DNA of 64,000 nucleotides from DASWNP01 sp036399175. GTDB lineage: Bacteria; Acidobacteriota; Blastocatellia; Pyrinomonadales; Pyrinomonadaceae. Within the stretch, counting starts at the first letter, position 1. Each line of letters starts with the position of its first letter. The DNA is taken from NCBI GenBank assembly GCA_036399175.1, contig DASWNP010000002.1:17245-81244 (forward strand). Reading direction: 5' to 3'. The notes under the pieces were generated by a model that saw only the letters and a program-made list of their open reading frames with translations, was not told the origin of the DNA and searched no databases. The position numbers and the translations under genes are program-made. Of this stretch, positions 35,269-42,528 are shown in pieces.

Positions 35269-36144
35269 TTGGCAGAAGACTTGACAGAAGAAAACGTGAA
35301 CGTCTCGGAGCAGGCGGCTCACCAACAGTCGCCCGAAGCGGCGACCGCCGCCGCCACCGCCGCGACGCTCAACGAAGGCGCGGAGCACGCTCAAATCAGC
35401 GTCGCCGGTGCGTCGCCCGAGATTGTCGCCGGTCAGGGCGGCGACGAGCTGAAGCTCATCCTCGGCGAGTTCTCCGGCCCGCTCGACCTCCTGCTCTATC
35501 TCATCCGTCAGGAACAGGTCAGCATCTACGACATCCCCGTCGCCCGCATCACGGACGAATACCTGCGCTACCTTCGTCTTATGCAGGGCATGGACATCTC
35601 CGTTGCGAGCGACTTTCTCGTCATGGCCGCCACGCTCATCGAGATTAAATCGCGCACGCTTCTGCCTTCAGACCCAACCGCCGCCGCGCAGGAAGCTGAG
35701 GACGACCCGCGCCGGCAGCTCATCGAGCAACTGCTTGAGCACCAGAAATTCAAGGCCGCCGCCGAGATGCTCTGGTCGCGCGCGACGGTCGAGCAGGCCG
35801 TCTACACGCGCGCGCCGATTGATACGGACAAGCACAACCCGGAAGTGTCGGCGGGCGTCTTCGACCTCCTGAAGATATTTCAGGAAATCCTTACGCGTCG
35901 CAAAGAGGAAGTGATGCTGGAGATAGAGCGCGACGAGATAACGATGGCCGAGATGCTCGAACGCCTGCGCAACATGATTCGCTCGGCGGGGGAGCTGAAC
36001 CTGCGCCAGTTCTTCGAGCAGGCGCGCTCGCGCCGCGAGCTGGTGCTCGCCTTCCTCTCCATCCTCGAAATCGTTCGCACGACCGAAATCGTGCTCGTCC
36101 AGCGTCGAACCTTCGGCGACATCGTCGCCCGCGTTAACAATTAA
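35269..36144 (+). CDS. scpA: Segregation and condensation protein A
   Basis: ScpA is the kleisin that bridges SMC heads and binds ScpB in chromosome condensation. The protein is 291 residues. The kleisin N-domain begins at about residue 63 (LKLILGEFSGPLDLLLYLIR), followed by VASDFLVMAATLIEIKSRTL and the C-terminal winged helix (ILTRRKEEVMLEIER ... LVLAFLSILEIVR). The first ~60 residues are an Ala/Glu-rich extension. The TTG start 35269 has AGAGG just upstream, 9 nt after trpS. Confidence 0.94.
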   Translation: MAEDLTEENVNVSEQAAHQQSPEAATAAATAATLNEGAEHAQISVAGASPEIVAGQGGDELKLILGEFSGPLDLLLYLIRQEQVSIYDIPVARITDEYLRYLRLMQGMDISVASDFLVMAATLIEIKSRTLLPSDPTAAAQEAEDDPRRQLIEQLLEHQKFKAAAEMLWSRATVEQAVYTRAPIDTDKHNPEVSAGVFDLLKIFQEILTRRKEEVMLEIERDEITMAEMLERLRNMIRSAGELNLRQFFEQARSRRELVLAFLSILEIVRTTEIVLVQRRTFGDIVARVNN

Positions 36145-36156
36145 GCTTACTCACCG

Positions 36157-37218
36157 ATGGCTAGAAGAAAAAGAGAACGCACCGCAGAAGAAACGGCAGC
36201 CACGACGACCGTCGAGAGCGACCTCGTCGTCTCCGAAGACCCGACCGCCGCATTTGATGAAGAGGAAAGCGCTCTCGTCGAAGTCGAAGAAGCGCCGCCT
36301 TCATCAACCAGCGACCCGGATAGCGAAGATGCCTCGAACGCAGCTTCCGATGGCGATGCTCCGATGGCACACGACGCCGACAACGCTTCTTCGGACGACG
36401 ACGCTGCCGCGCCTGACGACACGTCGCGCGGCGCAGACCTTACCCTCGCCGCCGCCGCACGCCCGCCGGACGAAGATGACCCCGACGACGAAGAAGAGGA
36501 TGAAGACATCTTCGTCGAAGACGAATCGGAGGACGACGACGACATCCGCGTCTACGACGCCGACACCGAGGATGCGCAGGAAGAAGAAGCCCTGCGCCAG
36601 CGCGCCGCCGAGATGCGAGCCGCCGTCGCGGGCGAGCCGCTGCCGCCGTTTGAAGACGATGTCGCGCCCGGCGGAGGCGTGCGCGATATCCATGAATTGA
36701 TGTCGATAGTCGAAGCGCTCATCTTCGTCTCCGACGAGCCGCTCTCGGCCAAGACCATCGCCGACGTTTTGGACGAAGAGCGCGGCTGGGTGCAAATGGC
36801 TATCGAAGAACTGGCGCGCGAGTTTAACGAACGCAACGGCGGATTGATGCTGCGCGAGCTGGCCGGAGGCTGGCAGATTGCCACGCGCCCCGAGCATCAC
36901 GAGCACATCCGCGCCTTCCTCAAATCCCGACCGAGCGCCAAGCTCTCGCTCGCCGCGCTGGAGACGCTCGCCGTCATCGCCTACAAGCAGCCCATCACCG
37001 TCCCCGAAATCCTTGAGATACGCGGCGTCCAATCCTCCTCCGCCATCAAGACGCTGCTCGACAAACGTCTCATCGTCGCCAAAGGCCGCAAAGAAACAGT
37101 CGGTCGCCCCATGATGTACGGCACCTCCAAAGAGTTCCTCCTTCAATTCGGCCTCAGAGACCTGACCGAGCTTCCCAGCATCGAAGACTTCGAGGACTTG
37201 GCCGGCGGAGGCGCATGA
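36157..37218 (+). CDS. scpB: Segregation and condensation protein B with long acidic N-terminal extension
   Basis: The protein is 353 residues against the usual ~190-200. Residues 1-~180 are Asp/Glu/Ala/Ser-rich and almost certainly disordered (runs such as DDPDDEEEDEDIFVEDESED). The ScpB paired winged helices follow (HELMSIVEALIFVSDEPLSA; LSLAALETLAVIAYKQPITV then PEILEIRG; GRKETVGRPMMYGTSKEFL). ScpB dimers bind ScpA. It starts 12 nt after scpA. Confidence 0.94.
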   Translation: MARRKRERTAEETAATTTVESDLVVSEDPTAAFDEEESALVEVEEAPPSSTSDPDSEDASNAASDGDAPMAHDADNASSDDDAAAPDDTSRGADLTLAAAARPPDEDDPDDEEEDEDIFVEDESEDDDDIRVYDADTEDAQEEEALRQRAAEMRAAVAGEPLPPFEDDVAPGGGVRDIHELMSIVEALIFVSDEPLSAKTIADVLDEERGWVQMAIEELAREFNERNGGLMLRELAGGWQIATRPEHHEHIRAFLKSRPSAKLSLAALETLAVIAYKQPITVPEILEIRGVQSSSAIKTLLDKRLIVAKGRKETVGRPMMYGTSKEFLLQFGLRDLTELPSIEDFEDLAGGGA

Positions 37219-37246
37219 AGAGCAGTTGAGAGTTCTATGATAGAGG

Positions 37247-37321
37247 CCGAAAAAATTACTTTCGTTCAGCGACAACGTGGTTCAGGAGTTTCATCCCGAA
37301 TGTGTAATTCTGTTTGGGGTA
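37247..37321 (+). pseudogene. Remnant of an MNT-type nucleotidyltransferase (N-terminal part)
   Basis: One frame reads KKLLSFSDNVVQEFHPECVI then LFG, which fits the start of MNT nucleotidyltransferases (…VVxEFHPERIILFGSxARG). It is preceded by an in-frame TAG and stops resembling the family right after LFG, before the GS catalytic motif. With the HEPN remnant at 38310 it flanks the Crp/Fnr gene. See findings. Confidence 0.5.
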
Positions 37322-37388
37322 ATAATATGTTTGACTCACCATTCCTTTTGTCCGGCGCTGACTCTGAGTGTTCAATATGGACAATATG

Positions 37389-37397
37389 TGGTATAGT
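37389..37397 (+). promoter_or_regulatory. Extended -10 promoter of the Crp/Fnr gene
   Basis: TGGTATAGT (TG-n-TATAGT) lies ~130 nt before the Crp/Fnr start codon in AT-rich DNA. The -35 region (TGTTCA, 17 nt upstream) is weak. Confidence 0.45.
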
Positions 37398-37525
37398 CTT
37401 TATGTACTTCAAACCGTTCTTTTTCAGAGCCATCACACAACATCAGGACTAGCCTAATGACCTTCTCCTTGTGCTGCTTGCTGTCTTTTACGATTCGACG
37501 CACAGCCACAGAAAGGCTAAGTCCA

Positions 37526-38257
37526 ATGTTTACTACTCTAGAAGCATCCAAGCAAACCGCAAATCGAATCCTCAACGCACTAACTCGTGATGAGTTCGAG
37601 CGCCTTGCCCCTCTTCTGGAATACGTCAAGATGCCGCTCGGCGAAGTCCTTTGTCGTCCCAACGAACCCATCACTTACGTCTATTTCCCCAATAGCGGGG
37701 CTGTTTCTATCGTCTCCACTTTTGAGGATGGCGAAACCGTTGAAGTCGGTATGGTGGGTAATGAAGGGATGTTCGGCGTCTGCGCCTTTTTGGGCAGCAT
37801 TACTACGCCGCTGGAGGCAATCGTGCAGCTTGAGGGTGATGGGTTAAGAATGCGTGCCGACGCGCTCAAGGCTGAGTTTAAGAAGGGCGGGCAGTTACAG
37901 GACTTACTGCTCAGGTACACGCAAGCCTTCCTCACGCAGGTAGCGCTGGGCGCGGCGTGTAATCGCGCCCACGGCGTGGATGGGCGGCTGGCGAAGTGGC
38001 TCTTGATGAGTCAGGACAGGGCGCACTCGAAGGAATTAGGCTTGACGCATGAGTTCATCAGTCAGATGTTGGGCGTGCGTCGCGCAGGCGTCACCGAAGC
38101 CGCAGGTCAACTCAAACAGTTGGGCTTAATAAATTACAGGCGCGGTAAAGTCATCATCCTCGACCGCGAAGGGCTGGAAGCCGCATCTTGTGAATGTTAC
38201 CCGATTCTGAAGAAAGAATTTATTCGTTTATTGAGCAGTCACGGTCACACCCTTTAA
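37526..38257 (+). CDS. Crp/Fnr-family transcriptional regulator
   Basis: The protein is 243 residues. An N-terminal cNMP-type beta barrel (NEPITYVYFPNSGAVSIVST, EVGMVGNEGMFGV) is followed by a C-terminal helix-turn-helix (LGLTHEFISQMLGVRRAGVT, EAAGQLKQLG). No Fnr Cys cluster is evident. The start ATG 37526 has AAAGG upstream; an upstream start at 37457 would add 23 residues with no family match. GC is lower than the flanks, and it sits between gene fragments, so it may be an insertion. Confidence 0.88.
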   Translation: MFTTLEASKQTANRILNALTRDEFERLAPLLEYVKMPLGEVLCRPNEPITYVYFPNSGAVSIVSTFEDGETVEVGMVGNEGMFGVCAFLGSITTPLEAIVQLEGDGLRMRADALKAEFKKGGQLQDLLLRYTQAFLTQVALGAACNRAHGVDGRLAKWLLMSQDRAHSKELGLTHEFISQMLGVRRAGVTEAAGQLKQLGLINYRRGKVIILDREGLEAASCECYPILKKEFIRLLSSHGHTL

Positions 38258-38309
38258 AATCAAAGCCTGCGTCCCGCTGTCCCAAATTACTACCTCTTTA
38301 CTTCACACC

Positions 38310-38471
38310 ATTTGGCGAGTCAAATATATTATTGCCCAAACATTAAATGCTTTCGCCGTTGCCTTTCGCTATCCCGGCGACTCTGCCGACCTAATTGAAG
38401 CAGAAGAGGCGATGCAGAAGTGTCGAAATATCCGTTCGATAATTCGTCGCTCGCTAAACTTACAAACGTAG
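38310..38471 (+). pseudogene. Remnant of a HEPN-domain protein (C-terminal part)
   Basis: An open frame without a start codon ends in AFAVAFRYPGDSADLIEAEE then AMQKCRNIRSIIRRSLNLQT, TAG 38469-38471. AVxFRYPGD followed by an EA..A...IR..IR helix is the C-terminal signature of HEPN proteins paired with MNT nucleotidyltransferases. The N-terminal half with the Rx4-6H active site is missing. Confidence 0.6.
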
Positions 38472-38503
38472 AGATTGAGCTAAGAGCAACCCGAGCAGTT
38501 CAG

Positions 38504-39328
38504 ATGGAAGAACGTTTGCAAAAACTTATCGCGGCGGCTGGCATCGCTTCGCGGCGTCATGCGGAGCAGATGATTGAAGCCGGCGAGGTGACGGTTAACG
38601 GCGAGGTGGTGCGCGAGCTGGGGACGAAGGCCGACCCGGCGCGCGACCATATCAAGGTGCGCGGGCGGCTCATCAATCCTTTGCTGAAGGAGCGCGAGCG
38701 TGTTTACGTGCTGCTCAACAAGCCGCGCGGCTACCTGTCGAGCGTCGCCGACCCGGAGGGGCGACCGCTCGTGACGGAGCTTGTGCCGCACGCGCTCGGT
38801 CGTCTCTATCCGGTCGGTCGTCTGGACTTCAACACCGAAGGGCTTTTGATTCTGACGAACGACGGCGAGCTGACGAACTTCATCACGTCGGCGCGCAACC
38901 GCGTGGCGAAAGTCTACGAGGCCAAAGTCAAAGGCGTGCCGACCGAGGAAGCCGTCGAGCGATTGAGGCGCGGCATCAAGCTCGACGACGGCGTGCGCAC
39001 CGCTCCCGCCGAGATTACGCAGACGGGCGAGACCGAGACCAACGCCTGGTACAGAGTCGTGCTGCACGAGGGGCGTAACCAGCAAATCAGGCGGATGTTC
39101 GACGTGATAGGACATTCCGTTCTGAAGCTGCGCCGCGTGCAGGTCGGAGCGATTATCGACGAAAGTCTCCCGACCGGAGCTTGGCGACATCTGATGCCGC
39201 GCGAGGTGGCGAGCTTCAAGAGGGGGGCGAAGAAGGAGCGCACGCCGCAAGCCTCCAAGCAGGCGACGAAACGTGCGCGCCCGCGCAAAGGTGCGCGCCG
39301 CGCGGGTCACGGAACAGGGCGGGAATAA
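38504..39328 (+). CDS. Pseudouridine synthase, RsuA/RluB family
   Basis: The product isomerises uridine in rRNA. The protein is 274 residues. The S4 RNA-binding domain is MEERLQKLIAAAGIASRRHA (residues 1-60). The catalytic motif GRLDFNTEGLLILTNDG (Asp) is at about 109-125, and HEGRNQQIRRMFDVIGH is the second family signature. A Lys/Arg/Ala-rich tail of ~40 residues follows. The start at 38504 gives the standard S4 beginning; the frame is open further upstream only over the HEPN remnant. Confidence 0.9.
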   Translation: MEERLQKLIAAAGIASRRHAEQMIEAGEVTVNGEVVRELGTKADPARDHIKVRGRLINPLLKERERVYVLLNKPRGYLSSVADPEGRPLVTELVPHALGRLYPVGRLDFNTEGLLILTNDGELTNFITSARNRVAKVYEAKVKGVPTEEAVERLRRGIKLDDGVRTAPAEITQTGETETNAWYRVVLHEGRNQQIRRMFDVIGHSVLKLRRVQVGAIIDESLPTGAWRHLMPREVASFKRGAKKERTPQASKQATKRARPRKGARRAGHGTGRE

Positions 39329-39333
39329 GGTAC

Positions 39334-39422
<89 letters not shown>

Positions 39423-39435
39423 CAGGGGGGCGTGC

Positions 39436-40581
39436 ATGGAGTTTGAACTGAACGAAGACCAGCAGCAGGTGAAGATGAGCGTGCGCGAGTTCGCGGAGGC
39501 CGAGATTGCGCCGCACGTCATGGAGTGGGACGAATCGCAGCACTTTCCCGTCGAACTGCTGCCGAAGCTGGCCGAGCTTGGGTTGATGGGAGTTATCTTC
39601 CCCGAAGAGTACGGCGGCGCCGGGATGGGCTACATCGAATATGCGACTATCATCGAAGAGCTTTCGCGCGTCGATGGCTCGGTCGGTATCTCGGTGGCGG
39701 CGCACAACTCGCTCTGCTCGAACCACATCTACCAGTTCGGCACTGAAGAGCAGAAGCGCAAGTATCTCGTGCCGCTCGCGCGCGGCGAACGTCTCGGCGC
39801 GTGGGGCTTGACCGAGCCGCACGCGGGCTCCGACGCTTCCGGCACGCGCTCGACTGCCGTCCGGCAGAACGGCGGCTACATCGTCAACGGCTCGAAGAAT
39901 TTCATCACCCACGCCATTCACGGCGATACCTGCGTCGCGGTTGCGAGCACCGACCGCTCGAAGGGCAACAAGGGCATCACGGCTTTCATCTTCGAGAAGG
40001 GCATGAAGGGATTCGCGCCCGCCAAGAAGGAGAACAAGCTCGGCCTGCGAGCTTCGGAAACGGCGAGCGTCGTCTTCGAGGATTGCTACGTGCCGGATGA
40101 GAACCGCGTCGGCGAAGAGGGACAGGGCTTTATTCAGGCGATGCAGATTCTCGACGGCGGTCGCATCTCGATTGCCGCGCTCGCCATCGGCATCGCGCAG
40201 GGCGCGTACGAGTCGGCCTTGCGCTACTCGAAGGAGCGCGAGCAGTTCGGCAAGCCAATCTCCGAGTTTCAGGCCATCCAGTTCAAGCTGGCCGACATGG
40301 CGACGCAAATCGACGCCGCGCGCCTCCTGACCTATCGCGCCGCCTACCTGAAAGACCAGGGCAAGCGCGTCACAAAAGAGTCGGCGATGGCAAAGCTTTA
40401 CGCCGGAGAGATGAGCGTCCGTGTCTCTGAAGAGGCCATCCAGATTCACGGCGGCTACGGCTACACGAAGGATTACCCCGCCGAGAAGTACTGGCGCGAC
40501 TCCAAGCTCTGCACCATCGGCGAAGGAACTTCAGAAATCCAACGCCTCGTCATTGCCAAGCAGATTCTCAAACAGTTGTGA
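39436..40581 (+). CDS. Acyl-CoA dehydrogenase
   Basis: The product is an FAD enzyme that introduces the alpha-beta double bond of acyl-CoAs. The protein is 381 residues, typical length. LGAWGLTEPHAGSDASGTRS contacts FAD. The C-terminal block MAKLYAGEMSVRVSEEAIQI then HGGYGYTKDYPAEKYWRDSK holds the catalytic-region IGEGTSEIQRLVIAKQIL. The catalytic Glu appears in that IYEGTxEIQ-type motif, here IGEGTSEIQ, or further upstream in isovaleryl types. It is followed by hicBA and methylmalonyl-CoA genes, which suggests branched-chain or odd-chain acyl degradation. Confidence 0.93.
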   Translation: MEFELNEDQQQVKMSVREFAEAEIAPHVMEWDESQHFPVELLPKLAELGLMGVIFPEEYGGAGMGYIEYATIIEELSRVDGSVGISVAAHNSLCSNHIYQFGTEEQKRKYLVPLARGERLGAWGLTEPHAGSDASGTRSTAVRQNGGYIVNGSKNFITHAIHGDTCVAVASTDRSKGNKGITAFIFEKGMKGFAPAKKENKLGLRASETASVVFEDCYVPDENRVGEEGQGFIQAMQILDGGRISIAALAIGIAQGAYESALRYSKEREQFGKPISEFQAIQFKLADMATQIDAARLLTYRAAYLKDQGKRVTKESAMAKLYAGEMSVRVSEEAIQIHGGYGYTKDYPAEKYWRDSKLCTIGEGTSEIQRLVIAKQILKQL

Positions 40582-40778
40582 TGCCGATGAGCAAAGAATT
40601 GAGAGACGTGATAACCGAGCTAAGCCTGACCGCCATCTACGAAGAAGCGGAAGAGGGCGGCTACATCGGCTACATGGCCGAGCTGCCCGGCGCGAACACG
40701 CAGGGAGAGTCTCTTGAGGAAGTGCGCGAGAATCTTCTGGAAGCGGTGCAGATGATTCTTGAGGCCAATCGAGAGTAG
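40581..40778 (+). CDS. hicB: HicB-family antitoxin
   Basis: The protein is 65 residues. The HicB partial RNase-H fold is LTAIYEEAEEGGYIGYMAEL then PGANTQGESLEEVRENLLEAV. The ATG overlaps the TGA of the acyl-CoA dehydrogenase (TGATG), so it is translationally coupled. It lacks a C-terminal DNA-binding domain. It lies upstream of hicA, the reverse of the common hicA-hicB order. Confidence 0.88.
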   Translation: MPMSKELRDVITELSLTAIYEEAEEGGYIGYMAELPGANTQGESLEEVRENLLEAVQMILEANRE

Positions 40779-40846
40779 TCCGAACGGCGGCTAGGCAAAG
40801 ACGCGAAAGTGACGAGAGAGCGTCTGACTTTGCGGGCAGCGTAAAA

Positions 40847-41032
40847 GTGAGCCGCACAGACCTCATTCGTCATCTACAGGCACACGGCTGCTTGTTCGTG
40901 CGCGAAGGCGGAAGGCACACGATTTATAAGAACCCGGCCAATGGTGCGATGTCATCAATTCCGCGTCACCGGGAAATCAAAAATGTTCTGGCACGCAAGA
41001 TTTGTGACGACCTCGGCATCCCGCGCCCCTGA
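40847..41032 (+). CDS. hicA: HicA-family mRNA interferase toxin
   Basis: The protein is 61 residues, a double-stranded-RNA-binding-like fold that cleaves mRNA. The catalytic His is in GGRHTIYKNP (about 22-25), the C-terminal IPRHREIKNVLARKICDDLG is typical, and the N-terminus is SRTDLIRHLQAHG. The GTG start has a poor site. A GCAAAGACGC / GCGT..CTTTGC imperfect inverted repeat fills the 68-nt gap after hicB and might limit toxin translation. The gene ends 12 nt before meaB. Confidence 0.88.
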   Translation: MSRTDLIRHLQAHGCLFVREGGRHTIYKNPANGAMSSIPRHREIKNVLARKICDDLGIPRP

Positions 41033-41044
41033 ACCGACTTCTTT

Positions 41045-41998
41045 ATGGAGAGTGAGACTTTACTGAGCCGTATCCTCGCGGGTGAGCCGCGCGCGGTGGC
41101 GCGTGCTATCTCGAAGGTGGAGGACGGCGCGGCGGATGCCTTTGAGTTGATGAAGGCCGTCTATCCTCGGACGGGGCAGGGGCTCGTCGTGGGGATTACG
41201 GGCGCGCCGGGCGCGGGGAAGTCTTCGCTGGTCGATAGGCTGGCGGGGCTCTACAGGCAGCGCGGCGAGCGCATCGGCATTGTGGCGGTCGATCCGTCGA
41301 GCCCTTTTTCGGGCGGCGCGATTCTGGGCGACCGTATCAGGATGCAGACGCTAGGGCTCGACCCCGGAGTCTTTATTCGCTCGATGGCGACGCGCGGGAA
41401 TCTGGGCGGGCTGGCGCGCGCGACGGTCGATGCGGTGGCGATTCTCGACGCCGCCGGTTACGCGAAGATAATCGTGGAGACGGTCGGCGTCGGGCAGGAC
41501 GAAGTGGAGATTGTGAAGACGGCTGACGTGTCGGTCGTCGTGCTCGTGCCCGGCATGGGCGACGACATACAGGCCATCAAGGCCGGCATCATGGAAATCG
41601 GCGACGTGTTCGTCATCAACAAGGCCGACCGCGACGGCGTCCTGCGAACCGAGAAGGAACTCGAAGCCCTGCTCTCGCTCGCGCACCGGCCGGATATGTG
41701 GCACCCGCCGATTGTCAAAACGGTGGCGACCGAAAACAAGGGGCTCGAAGAACTGGCCGACGCCGTCGAGAGCTACAGGCAGTTTCAGACGGGCGAGACG
41801 GCGAGCCGCGTGCGGCGCACTGCAATCGCGCGCTGGCGCATCCTTGAGCTGCTGCGCGAGCGCCTGCTCGCACGCGCCCTCGAAGCCGACGGCGCTGACG
41901 CGCAGCTCGACACACTCGCCGCCGAAGTTGCCGACAAACGCCGCGACCCTTATTCTGCCGTCGAGGAGATTTTGAAAGAAGTAGTCAGTAGCCAGTAG
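41045..41998 (+). CDS. meaB: Methylmalonyl-CoA mutase-associated GTPase (MeaB)
   Basis: The product is a G3E-family GTPase that chaperones adenosylcobalamin loading and protects methylmalonyl-CoA mutase. The protein is 317 residues. The P-loop GAPGAGKSS is at about 56-64, VDPSSPFSGGAILGDRIRM is the MeaB hallmark, ETVGVGQDE is switch II, and NKADRDG is the base-specificity motif. The final VVSSQ and the stop are encoded by the next repeat arm. The mutase itself is not in the window. Confidence 0.95.
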   Translation: MESETLLSRILAGEPRAVARAISKVEDGAADAFELMKAVYPRTGQGLVVGITGAPGAGKSSLVDRLAGLYRQRGERIGIVAVDPSSPFSGGAILGDRIRMQTLGLDPGVFIRSMATRGNLGGLARATVDAVAILDAAGYAKIIVETVGVGQDEVEIVKTADVSVVVLVPGMGDDIQAIKAGIMEIGDVFVINKADRDGVLRTEKELEALLSLAHRPDMWHPPIVKTVATENKGLEELADAVESYRQFQTGETASRVRRTAIARWRILELLRERLLARALEADGADAQLDTLAAEVADKRRDPYSAVEEILKEVVSSQ

Positions 41999-42087
41999 TT
42001 TTTGAATGCTTGCGCTGCTCGACGGGCTGCTCTGGCTGCTGAACGCTTCAAGATGTCTTTCTACTGGATACTGACTACTGGCTACTG
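41980..42087. repeat. Palindromic repeat, AGTAGTC-arm type (element 13)
   Basis: The left arm AGTAGTCAGTAGCCAGTAG and the right arm CTACTGGATACTGACTACTG plus GCTACTG are complementary. The interior is ~60 nt. It overlaps the meaB 3' end and ends 6 nt before the epimerase gene. Confidence 0.85.
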
Positions 42088-42093
42088 TGTCTT

Positions 42094-42528
42094 ATGAAGC
42101 TTGAACATATCGGCATTGCTACGGCGCATCTGGACGAGGCGCTTGGGTTCTGGCGCGACGCGCTGGGGCTTGAGCTGGTTGATACAGAGGAAGTCGCCGA
42201 GCAGGGCGTGAGGGTGGCGATGCTGCCCGTCGGCGAGCCGCGCATCGAGCTGCTTGAGCCGACGCACGCGGGCTCTCCTGTGGCGAAGTTTCTGGAAAAA
42301 CGTGGCGCGGGGATTCATCACATCGCCGTGCGCGTCGAAGACATTCGCGCGACGCTCGCTCATCTGAAAGAGCAGGGCGCGCGCCTCATTGACGAGACTC
42401 CGAGAGTCGGCGCGGGCGGCTGCCTCGTCGCCTTCATTCACCCTTCGACGGCGGGCGGCGTGCTCCTCGAACTCGTCGAGCATACCTCCGATTCTCACGA
42501 GCACGGAAGGGACAAGTATTCATCTTGA
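42094..42528 (+). CDS. mce: Methylmalonyl-CoA epimerase
   Basis: The protein is 144 residues of the vicinal-oxygen-chelate (glyoxalase) fold. The metal-binding pattern is visible: HIGIATAHLDEALGFWRDAL (His4 region), AGIHHIAVRVEDI (His ~75) and the C-terminal GVLLELVE (Glu ~132). The product interconverts (R)- and (S)-methylmalonyl-CoA for the mutase, in keeping with meaB next door. Its stop overlaps the TTG start of the next gene. Confidence 0.93.
   Translation: MKLEHIGIATAHLDEALGFWRDALGLELVDTEEVAEQGVRVAMLPVGEPRIELLEPTHAGSPVAKFLEKRGAGIHHIAVRVEDIRATLAHLKEQGARLIDETPRVGAGGCLVAFIHPSTAGGVLLELVEHTSDSHEHGRDKYSS

Noticed and set aside
37237..37452. Plus-strand frame starting MIEAEKITFVQRQ
   Set aside because: It is an alternative frame over the MNT remnant. 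The neighbouring frame gives the recognisable VVQEFHPECVILFG, so this one is probably chance.
38420..38503. Upstream start for the RsuA/RluB-type gene
   Set aside because: The added 28 residues lie over the HEPN remnant in another frame and do not match the S4-domain beginning. ATG 38504 gives the normal start.
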